From assembly GCA_964035575.1 (NCBI GenBank), contig OZ037852.1:1-64000 (forward strand): a stretch of DNA of 64,000 nucleotides. Reading direction: 5' to 3'. This document shows positions 1-10,388 of the stretch, one piece after another. The stretch comes from Rhynchopus sp. YZ270_cl-10 (taxonomy: Eukaryota; Euglenozoa; Diplonemea; Diplonemida; Diplonemidae). Numbering within the stretch: the stretch's first letter is position 1; the number at the start of each line of letters is the position of its first letter. The position numbers were made by a program, and so were the translations under genes. The notes under the pieces are model-generated. The model did not search any database. It was given only the letters and a program-made list of their open reading frames with translations, and was not told the origin of the DNA.

Positions 1-545
1 CAATGCAAATGATGGCAAATCCTGGCAAATGATGGCAAATGATGGCAAATCATGGCAAAACATGGCAAATGATGGCAAATCATGGCAAATCATGGCAAAT
101 CATGGCAAATCATGGCAAATCATGGTAAATCCCAAGTTAGCCATAAAACTGATATCCAAAAAATATTTACAATGTTCGGAAATTTTGAACAGTATTTATG
201 TGGGGTGGTTTTTGGGCCCAAAATTTCAACACAGTGTCTCCACTGGGGAAATTGCGTCAATTTAAGTGGGATAAGTGCTATGTGGCGAAAAAAATCGAAA
301 ATTTTGAAATTTGTTCACTACAGTGGGAAAATAGTGCAAATCATGGCAAATCATGGCAAAGCATGGCAAATCATGGCAAATCATGGCAAATGATGGCAAA
401 TGATGGCAAATCATGGCAAATCATGGCAAATTATGGCAAATGATGGCAAATCATGGCAAATGATGGGAAATCATGGCAAATGATGGCAAATCATGGCAAA
501 GCATGGCAAATGATGGCAAATCCTGGCAAATGATGGGAAATCATT
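1..545. repeat. Decamer tandem repeat (ATGGCAAATC/ATGGCAAATG) in two blocks
   Basis: Two blocks of a 10-bp repeat, about 1-130 and 336-545, alternate ATGGCAAATC and ATGGCAAATG, with a few TTATGG, CCTGG and GCATGG variants. About 200 bp of unrelated AT-rich DNA separates them. Ten is not a multiple of three, so several frames stay open and give a repeating Met-Ala-Asn-His-Gly-Lys-type peptide. I regard these ORFs as by-products of the repeat. The array continues to the left window edge, so its true size is unknown. Confidence 0.9.
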
Positions 546-1005
546 GACACTCCGTGACACTTTTCAGAACACTTCTGATACTGATGCCCCTGAAGTTGTA
601 GAGACCTCAGTCGCTGGAGTGAATACGCTTCTACCCGATGTGAGCAGCTTGCAGGCTACTCACAAAAATATTCTTGGGGATCACATTGCAATGGTGGTGG
701 TGATGGAGTACCAGAAGAGGGGTCTGCCTCATGCTAATGCAATTCTTTGGAACAACAACAGAACATCACCGAAGAATCCTTTAAATGTGGGTCACATCGT
801 ACAACTCCCTGGACCAGCACACCCAAACCTCTACAAAGCTTTCAGTCAGTATCTGATGAACAACAGGTGGATGGTTCATTACAATCTTCTCCTGAAATAT
901 CGGCGCCACAGAAACAATGAGGAAGTGCGCGGGGTCCTTGTTGTTAAGTATTTGTTTAAATACTTATTCAAGGGTGAGCCTGTGACAGGTCTATTGATGC
1001 AATGA
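544..1005 (+). pseudogene. Degenerate Helitron Rep (HUH) fragment
   Basis: This 153-codon open stretch is clearly related to the Rep domain of the complete Helitron proteins elsewhere in the window. It keeps the block before the HUH motif (EYQKRGLPH), the NNN-TSPK block, the HPNLYKA block, and the tyrosine motif region (VVKYLFKYLFKG). It is dead. In the intact copies the HUH core reads His-Cys-His, but here it reads His-Ala-Asn, so the second metal-binding His is lost. About 100 residues between the HPNLYKA block and the tyrosine motif are deleted, and the N- and C-terminal domains are absent. There is no ATG start and the frame opens inside the decamer repeat. It lies on the plus strand, opposite to all the other Helitron copies here. 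Confidence 0.85.
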
Positions 1006-1716
1006 TTTGTGTGGTAGAGTTGTGAACATTAAGGATAAAATAAGAAAACAAATAAAAAATAGCGATAAGTGGGGAGATGTCTTTGTGGGCTTGCGGGTTT
1101 GCGGGTTTTTTTGTCTCAGTTAATTTTTGTTTTTGCAAAGGAAATCTCTTGTGATGAAGAAAACATTATTTTTGGGGAGTTTGTTGTTAATTGCATAAAA
1201 AGAAAAGAAAAAAAGAAAAAGAAAAAGATAAAAGTTGAAGTGAAGTTACAATTACTGGCAGTAAAGCAAATAAAAAACTTCAACACCAAAACACAGTTCA
1301 AATGATCTAAGAAGTGTTTATTTTTCTATTTTAAATTGTTTTTTGTTTGGGTTTGTATTGGATACTTCTTCCAGCCGGAGAGAAATCTCTTGTGATGAAG
1401 AAAACATTGTTTTTGGGGAGTTTGTTGTTGATTGCATAAAAAAAAAGGGAAAAAAAGAAAAAGAGAAAAGGTGTATCTACATTTATCAGAGCAAACCCGC
1501 AAACAAAATAACATATGGGGTGTCACAGTTTTTGTTTTTTTTTATTCATTGTTTTTAGTGCCTGCTTCCGTCAGAGGTGTTTGTCAAAAATGAAATATGT
1601 CAACAAAAACAAAGAACACTTTAAATTTCATTTTTTACTACTAGTAAAGTAATTTTACGCTTCCAAAACACACACACTACCTCAGTCAATCATACACATA
1701 TTCATACACAAAAAAA
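1006..1716 (+). other. AT-rich remnant of a Helitron 3' region
   Basis: I see no credible gene here. A segment containing TCTTGTGATGAAGAAAAC occurs at about 1147 and again at about 1388. The second is preceded by a CCAGCCGGAGA-type stretch. The reverse complement of this unit occurs, also repeated, in the 3' region of the complete Helitron (about 10000-10035 and 10270-10320). This region is therefore the 3' non-coding tail of a plus-oriented Helitron, which agrees with the orientation of the dead Rep fragment just upstream. The rest is A-rich low-complexity DNA. Confidence 0.6.
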
Positions 1717-2229
1717 ATGCCCAAAACCCAAAGGCAACAGCTGAAGCACGACATTGACACGTTTTTGGACCTTCCTGTCACAGCTGGCCCTATAGAGCTA
1801 TCCCTGCACAAGGCAGTGGTGGCTGTCCTCTACTGCGGAGGAATTAATGAATCCGTGTGTGCAACACTGCAATCCACTGCAATGACAAGTGACGATTATG
1901 GTGCCACATTCGAGTACAAGATCGGCGGGAAGCAAAAAAGATTCTCAATTCCAGTGGGAACTCCGGCTTACGATGCCGTTCACAACTATGTGAGCGTGCG
2001 TACGGGGTTCAAAAGCCCCTACTTCTTCCTGGAATGTGACGCCACAAAATGCTTTCTGAGAGACAGGAGGATGCCAGTGAAAGCAGTGCGCATGATCCTG
2101 CAAAGAATGGCTGTTACCGTAGGAACTAATCCTGCAGGGTACCGTCTAAGCGACCTCCGCATGATGAGCATGACGCGCAGGGCCGTACTAAATATTTTTT
2201 TCTACCATGTCATCTCTCTCTTTAAATAA
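1717..2229 (+). CDS. Hypothetical protein, possible degenerate tyrosine recombinase
   Basis: This 170-codon ORF starts at an ATG after an A-rich stretch. I cannot assign it firmly. The order of its motifs recalls the catalytic half of tyrosine recombinases: a helix with AVLYCGGINESV, where the family has a TGLRxSE-like Arg motif; then a basic hairpin GGKQKRFSIPVG, resembling the K-beta hairpin; then a C-terminal YRLSDLRMMS, resembling HxLRH. If that reading is right, the first catalytic Arg is Asn, the box II His residues are missing, and the C-terminus has been replaced by IFFYHVISLFK, so the protein would be inactive. The N-terminal DNA-binding domain is absent. Codon use is more balanced than in the surrounding AT-rich DNA, which supports a formerly real gene. 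It could equally be a fragment of an unknown element. Confidence 0.45.
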   Translation: MPKTQRQQLKHDIDTFLDLPVTAGPIELSLHKAVVAVLYCGGINESVCATLQSTAMTSDDYGATFEYKIGGKQKRFSIPVGTPAYDAVHNYVSVRTGFKSPYFFLECDATKCFLRDRRMPVKAVRMILQRMAVTVGTNPAGYRLSDLRMMSMTRRAVLNIFFYHVISLFK

Positions 2230-2676
2230 AAGAAATAGCAATACGTTTGTGGGGTGTGGGTTTCTAGGGTTTCGGTTTTTTTCGTAGTAGTAGTATTTTA
2301 AAGTGTCTTCAATATTTTGGTAGTAGTAGTATTTTAAATCGTCTTGAATTTTTTGGTAGTGGTAGTATGCAGGTATTTTAAAACATCTTCAATCCGAAAA
2401 AAAAGAGCAATAAAAACAAAACAAAAAAAAAGAGAAAAATGTCACAACAAAAACAAAGAAAAGAATCTATATATTTTTTTCCTTTTTTACAAAACATTTT
2501 TATACCCCTCCCAAATGACACACATCACAACAGAGTAGTAACAATATGTTAGAGTAAAATGAAATGGAAAAGGTGAGACAGCATATTAGATAGTTGTAAT
2601 CTAACATAATTACGCTTCAGGCACACCAGCCTGCTATCACACACACCAGCTAGATAACGATGGTTGCTCACTTCTC
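2230..2676. other. AT-rich spacer with TAGTAGTAGTATTTTAAA repeats
   Basis: I see no gene. A short motif (GTAGTAGTATTTTAAA followed by a TCTTGAAT- or TCTTCAAT-like tail) recurs three times at about 2285-2395. From about 2640 the sequence CACACCAGCTAGATAACG and the following ~20 bp match 46022-46062, where they also lead directly into a GCGGGTTT array. This is therefore a recurrent junction sequence. Confidence 0.6.
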
Positions 2677-4985
2677 GTGCGGGTTTGCGGGTTTGCGGGT
2701 TTGCGGGTTTACGGGTTTGCGGGTTTGCGGGTTTGCGGGTTTGCGGGTTTGCGGGTTTGCGGGTTTGCGGGTTTGCGGGTTTGCGGGTTTGCGGGTTTGC
2801 GGGTTTGCGGGTTTGCGGGTTTGCGGGTTTGCGGGTTTGCGGGTTTGCGGGTTTGCGGGTTTGCGGGTTTGCGGGTTTGCGGTTTGCGGGTTTGCGGGTT
2901 TGCGGGTTGCGGGTTTGCGGGTTTGCGGGTTTGCGGGTTTGCGGGTTTGCGGGTTTGCGGGTTTGCGGGTTTACGGGTTTACGGGTTTGCGGGTTTGCGG
3001 GTTTGCGGGTTTGCGGGTTTGCGGGTTTGCGGGTTTGCGGGTTTGCGGGTTTGCGGGTTTGCGGGTTTGCGGGTTTGCGGGTTTGCGGGTTTGCGGGTTT
3101 GCGGGTTTGCGGGTTTGCGGGTTTGCGGGTTTGCGGGTTTGCGGGTTTGCGGGTTTGCGGTTTGCGGGTTTGCGGGTTTGCGGGTTTGCGGGTTTGCGGG
3201 TTTGCGGGTTTGCGGGTTTGCGGGTTTGCGGGTTTGCGGGTTTGCGGGTTTGCGGGTTTGCGGGGTTTGCGGGTTTGCGGGTTTGCGGGTTTGCGGGTTT
3301 GCGGGTTTGCGGGTTTGCGGGTTTGCGGGTTTGCGGGTTTGCGGGTTTGCGGGTTTGCGGGTTTGCGGGTTTGCGGGTTTGCGGGTTTGCGGGTTTGCGG
3401 GTTTGCGGGTTTGCGGGTTTGCGGGTTTGCGGGTTTGCGGGTTTGCGGGTTTGCGGGTTTGCGGGTTTGCGGGTTTGCGGGTTTGCGGGTTTGCGGGTTT
3501 GCGGGTTTGCGGGTTTGCGGGTTTGCGGGTTTGCGGGTTTGCGGGTTTGCGGGTTTGCGGGTTTGCGGGTTTGCGGGTTTGCGGGTTTGCGGGTTTGCGG
3601 GTTTGCGGGTTTGCGGGTTTGCGGGTTTGCGGGTTTGCGGGTTTGCGGGTTTGCGGGTTTGCGGGTTTGCGGGTTTGCGGGTTTGCGGGTTTGCGGGTTT
3701 GCGGGTTTGCGGGTTTGCGGGTTTGCGGGTTTGCGGGTTTGCGGGTTTGCGGGTTTGCGGGTTTGCGGGTTTGCGGGTTTGCGGGTTTGCGGGTTTGCGG
3801 GTTTGCGGGTTTGCGGGTTTGCGGGTTTGCGGGTTTGCGGGTTTGCGGGTTTGCGGGTTTGCGGGTTTGCGGGTTTGCGGGTTTGCGGGTTTGCGGGTTT
3901 GCGGGTTTGCGGGTTTGCGGGTTTGCGGGTTTGCGGGTTTGCGGGTTTGCGGGTTTGCGGGTTTGCGGGTTTGCGGGTTTGCGGGTTTGCGGGTTTGCGG
4001 GTTTGCGGGTTTGCGGGTTTGCGGGTTTGCGGGTTTGCGGGTTTGCGGGTTTGCGGGTTTGCGGGTTTGCGGGTTTGCGGGTTTGCGGGTTTGCGGGTTT
4101 GCGGGTTTGCGGGTTTGCGGGTTTGCGGGTTTGCGGGTTTGCGGGTTTGCGGGTTTGCGGGTTTGCGGGTTTGCGGGTTTGCGGGTTTGCGGGTTTGCGG
4201 GTTTGCGGGTTTGCGGGTTTGCGGGTTTGCGGGTTTGCGGGTTTGCGGGTTTGCGGGTTTGCGGGTTTGCGGGTTTGCGGGTTTGCGGGTTTGCGGGTTT
4301 GCGGGTTTGCGGGTTTGCGGGTTTGCGGGTTTGCGGGTTTGCGGGTTTGCGGGTTTGCGGGTTTGCGGGTTTGCGGGTTTGCGGGTTTGCGGGTTTGCGG
4401 GTTTGCGGGTTTGCGGGTTTGCGGGTTTGCGGGTTTGCGGGTTTGCGGGTTTGCGGGTTTGCGGGTTTGCGGGTTTGCGGGTTTGCGGGTTTGCGGGTTT
4501 GCGGGTTTGCGGGTTTGCGGGTTTGCGGGTTTGCGGGTTTGCGGGTTTGCGGGTTTGCGGGTTTGCGGGTTTGCGGGTTTGCGGGTTTGCGGGTTTGCGG
4601 GTTTGCGGGTTTGCGGGTTTGCGGGTTTGCGGGTTTGCGGGTTTGCGGGTTTGCGGGTTTGCGGGTTTGCGGGTTTGCGGGTTTGCGGGTTTGCGGGTTT
4701 GCGGGTTTGCGGGTTTGCGGGTTTGCGGGTTTGCGGGTTTGCGGGTTTGCGGGTTTGCGGGTTTGCGGGTTTGCGGGTTTGCGGGTTTGCGGGTTTGCGG
4801 GTTTGCGGGTTTACGGGTTTGCGGGTTTGCGGGTTTGCGGGTTTGCGGGTTTGCGGGTTTGCGGGTTTACGGGTTTGCGGGTTTGCGGGTTTGCGGGTTT
4901 GCGGGTTTGCGGGTTTGCGGGTTTGCGGGTTTGCGGGTTTGCGGGTTTGCGGGTTTGCGGGTTTGCGGGTTGGCGGGTTTGAGTA
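2677..4985 (+). repeat. GCGGGTTT octamer array, about 288 copies
   Basis: A nearly perfect 8-bp tandem array, G-rich on the plus strand. Scattered variants include GCGGGTTTAC units near 2709, 2970, 4812 and 4868, and single-base slips near 2881, 2907, 3159 and 3263. All three plus frames and at least one minus frame stay open (repeat peptides CGFAGLRV and KPANPQTR). These long ORFs are artefacts of the period and are not genes. GGG recurs every 8 nt, so intramolecular G-quadruplexes are possible. The array ends directly against an N module that lacks its first ~85 bp. Confidence 0.97.
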
Positions 4986-6302
4986 GTATGGGGCCCAGAA
5001 ACGACAGCCCCGACCGGGGGCCTCAGTCCCCAGGATCTGGGAATATCTAAAATGTGTGCGGCATTTCACGGCTATTTTTGTGAGTAAAATTGCGATATTT
5101 TGTGTTTCTGAGGTACTGGGTGTATATGTTATAAATATTTCAAAAAACGAGATAACCATGAAATATGGCCAGTATCCCCATAAAATGAGGCTATTGCGAC
5201 CCTGGAGGCCCACTTTTGACACTTAGGGCCAAATTTAGGTGTGTAAGAGTATCGGCTTGAAAATATTTTTTTTCGTGATTTTTGGGGTCATTTTCTGGCT
5301 GGGAAAATTGGGCCACATATAACTACAACTGCTCAAAAGGTCAAATCAGTGGCTTTAAATGACTCATTGGGCATTTTTATGACCTGGACATGGGGGTCAG
5401 ATTCCATTTTTAACATGATTAAAATTGGTCACAAGACCCTGAGAGAAAACCCAAGGTCAAATTGACCTTGAGTACCAGGTCAAATTTGTGTGGAAAAATT
5501 TTTCAGTACCTAATTTCTGATGCTCAAAAGTACAAAATTCCTTCGGGAATGGCTTCATAGGACATTTCCATAACCTGGACATGGGGGTCAGACTCCACTT
5601 TTGACCACCTAAAATTTGGTCATACACATGTATGAGACCCAAAAACCAGGATTTTTGACCAAAAAAAATTTTCCCACCAATTTTTGCCTACAAAAAATCG
5701 AAAAAAAAAAATTTTGATTTTGGCTCTCCGGAGTCTGTGCGTGCTGTGGTGGGGTCAATTTGCGCTGAGAAATGGGTATTTTTGACCTAAAATGTATCAG
5801 TTTTTACATGATTTTTGGTGTTTTTGGGTTTTGTGTGGGTTTTTTGGTCAGTACCTAATTTCTGATGCTCAAAAGTACAAAATTCCTTCGGCAATGGCTT
5901 CATAGGACATTTCCATAACCTGGACATGGGGGTCAGACTCCACTTTTGACCACCTGAAATTTGGTCATACACATGTATGAGACCCAAAAACCAGGATTTT
6001 TGACCAAAAAAAATTTTCCCACCAATTTTTGCCTACAAAAAATCGAAAAAAAAAAATTTTGATTTTGGCTCTCCGGAGTCTGTGCGTGCAGTGATGGGGT
6101 CAATTTGCGCTGAGAAATGGGTATTTTTGACCTAAAATGCATGTATCAGTTTTTACATGTTTTTTGGTTTTTGTGTAAGTTCCTGTAGGACAGTTGGGTT
6201 GATTGGTAAGTAATTTACAACTGGAAAACTAGGTGGATCGATTCTTTTGTGCGTTTTTACTACAGAAATATTCTGTTTTCCCTTTTTTTCTTTTTTTGAT
6301 CT

Positions 6303-7292
6303 TTATTTTTGTGGCATGACAATACTCTCACCGGCCAAAGTGAGCGCCTTCTTCTGCACATTCTTATGACACCACAGCAGAACAATTTGGAACTTTATCA
6401 GATTCTGCTGTGTGGCATAGTGAGGTCGTGCAGAAGTCTTCTGCCCAGAAACGCGAAACATTTCTGCTGTATGAAACGTCCAGGAGGATAATGGGCTGCC
6501 GTCCATGTGAAGAGCTCTTGGCAATTCTGCTGCTGTCAAACACAATGCAGCTGCAATTAAAGCGGACTCTGCAGGTGTAGAAGAATTCGTTTTGTGGTGC
6601 GGAAGTGCTAATGTAGCCTCATCTGCTTGGAGAAATATGTCGGACTTATAGCGGGACTTTCCGTTCAGAACTCTGAACCGGATGCAGAATGGTGTATGAT
6701 TTTGGAGTGATCTCATATCTGTAAATTGATAATAGCAATACTGGCATTGTGTTTTGCATGTAGCCTCATGTGCAGTAAGGTTTTTCACATCATCAAACTC
6801 TTCACCACAGTGCTGACAGCAGATCTTCCCTAAGCACATATGGTTTTCTTCACACTCCCGTCTACACAATATGCACACCTTCACACATTTTTCAAGGTGC
6901 TCATTTAGTTTCCATACATTTTTGTACGAAGCATCACATTGCGAACATGTAAAACGGTTATTTTTTTTATCAGCTTCCATCTTGGGTTTCTTCTGGGGTG
7001 GGGCTGTCTGACATTCTCCTGCACAGGTCTTTTGGTGTTTGTATCTAGCATTCTTAGACGGAAACCTCACTCGGCACTTTGGGCAAGTTTCTTTGCACTT
7101 CTTTGTCTGTTTGTGATTCTTGCTCTGCTTTTCATGTGTAAAGTATGAGCCACAATGGTCGCACATAAATCCCTCATCATCTCTCTTTCGTTTTGGGGAA
7201 GTGTTTCCCTCTTCAGCTTCTGTTGTCTTTGTATTAGCCTTCTTCTTAGTGTGCCCATCATCAGATCTTTCCTCGCTTCGTTGTCTTTTCAT
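6303..7292 (-). pseudogene. Truncated Helitron multi-zinc-finger protein
   Basis: This 329-codon ORF starts MKRQRSEERSDDG and is a diverged homologue of the larger zinc-finger ORF at 16450-17934. It has a basic nuclear-localisation-like N-terminus (KKKANTK, PKRKRDDE). Several Cys2-His2/Cys2-HisCys fingers follow: CDHC..H, CPKC..H, CSQC..H, CILC, CCQHC..H and CQYC..H. Homology to the long version stops after LLWCHKNV. The last ~16 residues come from reading into the element's terminal hairpin, and the stop codon lies in the AATAAA signal. The deletion thus fused the zinc-finger gene to the element's 3' end. A short protein could still be made. Confidence 0.75.
6327..6344 (-). other. Helitron-type terminal hairpin, followed by AATAAA
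   Basis: CTCAC and GTGAG form a 5-bp stem with an 8-nt loop. On the minus strand it is followed about 20 nt later by CACAAAAATAAAG, which contains a poly(A) signal. The same structure closes every C module, at 9866-9883, 31449-31466, 34535-34552, 47227-47244, 49362-49379, 51497-51514 and 53632-53649. A 3' stem-loop is typical of Helitron termini, but I do not see a canonical CTRR end. Confidence 0.6.
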
Positions 7293-7620
7293 TTTTTTTT
7301 TTGCAAAAAGTAAAGTACCCAGACCACTGTTATGTGAGTTTTGAATAGTTGTGAGAAATTGCTAGAAATTGTATTGTAGAAAATATAAAATGGTGGGTGG
7401 GAGAAAGTTTTGCGTTTTCAAGAAGGAAAATAAAAAAGTCTCACAACTAAGTTTTCAAAAAAAAATAATTAAAAAATAATCTTGAAAATTTTGACAAAAT
7501 TAAAACCAATCTGCATGTGCATATAAAAAAGGGGAACCCATATTTTTGCGCAGGAAGAAGTAATTTGCACATTCTCTGCGATAAGAAATACCCCCAAACG
7601 AAAAAAAAATAAATTATTCT

Positions 7621-8185
7621 CTAATGATGTGCTTTATTGTGCTGGAAAAGAGCACCTTTGTGTTGAAATTCCCTTCCCCTCCAAGTACTAGAGCATTCGT
7701 GAGCATAACACGTCTTTTCCATTTTTTCGTCTTCTGCTGCTTCGCGCTTTCTCTTTCTGTCTAGCTCCTGTTGAGTTTCAGTTGTTGAAAGTGATACTTG
7801 AAAAGTTGATACATACCTTTTTCATGTCCTGACACAGAAGGAACACTTCGTTCAGCTGTTTCTTGAGATCTGAGACAGTCTGTTTCACCTCTTTCAGCTC
7901 TTCAGTCACTGAGGAAAAGCTTTCTGCAGAAACAGGAATTTCCAATGCTGCGGCCTGTTCTGACGGAAGCACAGATTCCTTCTGAGTTTGCTCCTCTGTT
8001 TTAACGCCTTGCTCCTGTACCTTCGTTAGTACTGTCTCCTTCTTCTGGGAGCACACTGGAATTGGTGGCAATTCCTCACTCTCATGAGGAGCTTGATCCT
8101 GCACATTGAACACCGGCAACATGCTTGGTGCATCTTTCTTCTGCACAAAGGGCACTGGCTTCCGCTTAATCTTCATGGTGTTCAT
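7621..8185 (-). CDS. Helitron-associated small coiled-coil/zinc-finger protein (2 exons)
   Basis: Exon 1 is 8185-7817 and exon 2 is 7767-7621. The 49-nt intron has a GTATGT donor right after the codons for Asp-Met-Lys-Lys and an AACAG acceptor. Unspliced, the frame stops inside the intron. Splicing keeps the frame open for 48 more codons and adds Cys-x4-Cys and a terminal His-x3-His cluster, which look like one zinc finger. The first 123 residues are acidic, then helical (EELKEVKQTVSDLKKQL), and likely form a coiled coil. The same gene occurs at 18467-19031 and 43136-43700. I do not recognise the family. Its position at the 5' end of the C module makes it an accessory gene of the element. Confidence 0.7.
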
Positions 8186-8396
8186 AGTTTCTTGAGAAAT
8201 AGTTCACCTGTTTTTGGTGTGTGAGTACACAAATGCTATGAAAAGAGAAATGAGGGGTGAGCCAAGTTCAATTCATTTTTCTATTCAATTTTTTCGGCTT
8301 TCACATTTGTAAAAATGCAAAACCTTCATACAATAAAAAAATAATTCTGTTCACAACCACACCAGCCTCCTACATTTTAGCGAGCTTTCTTCTAGT

Positions 8397-8508
8397 GCGG
8401 GTTTGCGGGTTTGCGGGTTTGCGGGTTTGCGGGTTTGCGGGTTTGCGGGTTTGCGGGTTTGCGGGTTTGCGGGTTTGCGGGTTTGCGGGTTTGCGGGTTT
8501 GCGGGTTT
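8397..8508 (+). repeat. GCGGGTTT array, about 14 copies
   Basis: Short octamer array between the right border of one element and the N module of the next, which begins TTTCTAGTTATTACGG. In the duplicate locus at 33176 the array is absent and the flanks join directly (TTCTAGTCTAGTTATTACGG). Confidence 0.95.
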
Positions 8509-9906
8509 CTAGTTATTACGGGTTTGAGGGGTACAAAATGGCGACGCTGCAGGATTGCTGGATCGCGTGGTCCCAGTATTTCTGATAATACACTCCGGTA
8601 GATTGGGGCCCAAAAACGACGTAATGTACTGGGTTTGGATGTTAGCATTTTCTGAAGATACCTAAAATGGGTGCGGCATTTCACGGCTATTTTTGTGAAG
8701 GAATTGACGATATTTTGTGGTTCTAAGGTGTGTGTATTGTATGTGACGAAAATTTCAAAATGTGACATAAGTATGAAATATGGCCAGTATGCCCATAAAA
8801 TGAGGCCATTGCAACCCTGGAGGACCACATTGGACATATTGGGCCAAATTTAGGTGTGTAAGTGTATCGGCTTTAAAATATTTTTTTTCGTGATTTTTGG
8901 GGTCATTTTTTGGCTGGGAAAATTGGGCCACATTTAACCACAACTACTCAAAACATCAAATCTGTGGCTTTAATGGACTGATTGGGCGTTTTTATGACCT
9001 GGACATGGGGGTCAGATACCATTTTAGACATGTTAAAAATTGGTCAGAAGACCCTGAGAGAAGAACCAAGGTCAAATTGACCTTGAGTACTGGGTCAAAT
9101 TTGTGTGGGAAAAATGCCCAGTACATAATTGTTGATGCGCAAAAGTGCAAAATTCCTTCAGCAATGGCTTCATATGACATTTCCATAACCTGGACATGGG
9201 GGTCAGACTCCACTTTTGACCACCTAAAATTTGGTCATACACATGTATGAGACCCCAAAAACCAGGATTTTGACCAAAAAATTTTTCCCAGCAATTTTTG
9301 CCTACAAAAAATCGAAAAAAAAATTTTTTGATTTTGGCTCTCCGGAGTCTGTGCGTGCTGTGGTGGGGTCAATTTGCGCTGAGAAATGGGTATTTTTGAC
9401 CTAAAATGCATGGATCAGTTTTTTCATGATTTTTGGTGTTTTTGGTGTTTTGTGTGGGTTTTTTGGTCAGTACATAGTGTGCAGTGATCAAAAGTGCAAA
9501 GTTCCTTCGTCAATGGCTTCACAGGAAATTTTTATGACCGGGACATGGGGGTCAGACTCCACTTTTGACCACCTAAAATTTGGTCATACACACGTGTGAG
9601 ACCGCAAAAACCAGGATTTTGACCAAAAAAATTTTCCCAGGTACATAATCTGTGCACTGATCAAGATTACAAAATTCATTTGTATGGATGAATTGAATAT
9701 CAGGTATGTGTAGGTTTCTGTGTGGGAAGTGGTGGTGATGAGGATAGGAAAAAAGAAACAGTAAAAGTGCGTGAGCTATTCAGTCATTTTGTGTGTTTTT
9801 TCTTTTTCTTTTTCTTTTTCCTTTTCTCATTTTTGATCTTTTTATTTTTATGGCATGACAATACTCTCACCCGCCAAAGTGAGCGCCTTCTTCAAGGTGT
9901 AGTCTT

Positions 9907-10388
9907 TTTTTAAAGCTATGTTTTAACCTCTTCCGCAAACCCGAAAACCCGCAAACCCTATATTTCCTTATTTTTTTTAATCCAAGACAAAAATATTTTC
10001 TTCATCACAAGAGAGTATCTCCGGCTGGGAAGAAAAAAACAACAAAAACTGCTGATCAAACCGGTCAAAAAGTCTCTGTAAAAATAAAAACTGCTACAAT
10101 TTCCAAACTAATTGATTTTTTTTAAAACTAAACGAACTCCACAAAAACAGTTTAAAAAAACAGTGAAACAGAAACAAAAATAAAATCCTTTTTTTTAGAT
10201 GGGCTAAGCTTACCCAGTTTTTTTTTTCTCATATTTTTTTTCAATCCAATGAACATGTTCAAACAAATATTTCTTCATCACAAGAGATTTAATCTGATTC
10301 TCTCCGGCTGGGAAGAAAAAAAAAATAAAAATAAAAATAAAAGTCTTTTACAGTAATTTACTGTAAAGAAAAAAAGGAAAAAATTTTT
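9907..10388 (-). other. Helitron 3' non-coding region with repeated motif
   Basis: AT-rich and without a gene. Two copies of a CTTCATCACAAGAGA...CTCCGGCTGGGAAG unit occur at about 10005-10030 and 10270-10315. There are short runs of GCAAACCCG-like octamers at about 9938-9957. A-rich stretches with AATAAA-like words (about 10320-10345) could supply the poly(A) signal of the upstream gene. Confidence 0.55.

Larger units (their letters stand above)
4986..8396 (-). mobile_element. Deleted Helitron-like element (N module plus partial C module)
   Basis: Positions 4986-6302 are the non-coding N module. It has two ~345-bp internal repeats (the CAGTACCTAATTTC marker at 5504 and 5849) and the palindrome AAGGTCAAATTGACCTT near 5453. 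Positions 6303-8396 are a C module shortened to a truncated multi-zinc-finger ORF and the small spliced zinc-finger gene. All of Rep, helicase and OTU is missing. The right border (GCGAGCTTTCTTCTAGTG) runs into the next octamer array. The element depends on other copies for any movement. Confidence 0.75.

Noticed and set aside
1-545. CRISPR-like array
   Set aside because: The 10-bp units are contiguous with no spacers, and the sequence is eukaryotic.
2660-5222. Long ORFs of 750-800 codons on both strands across the GCGGGTTT array
   Set aside because: An 8-bp unit without stop codons stays open in several frames and gives the same 8-residue peptide repeat. There is no start context, domain or codon bias.
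5457-6142. Many short minus-strand ORFs in N modules (GLIHVYDQ…, MHFRSKIP…)
   Set aside because: They recur because the DNA repeats. They have no domains, are cut at different places, and overlap palindromes and homopolymers.
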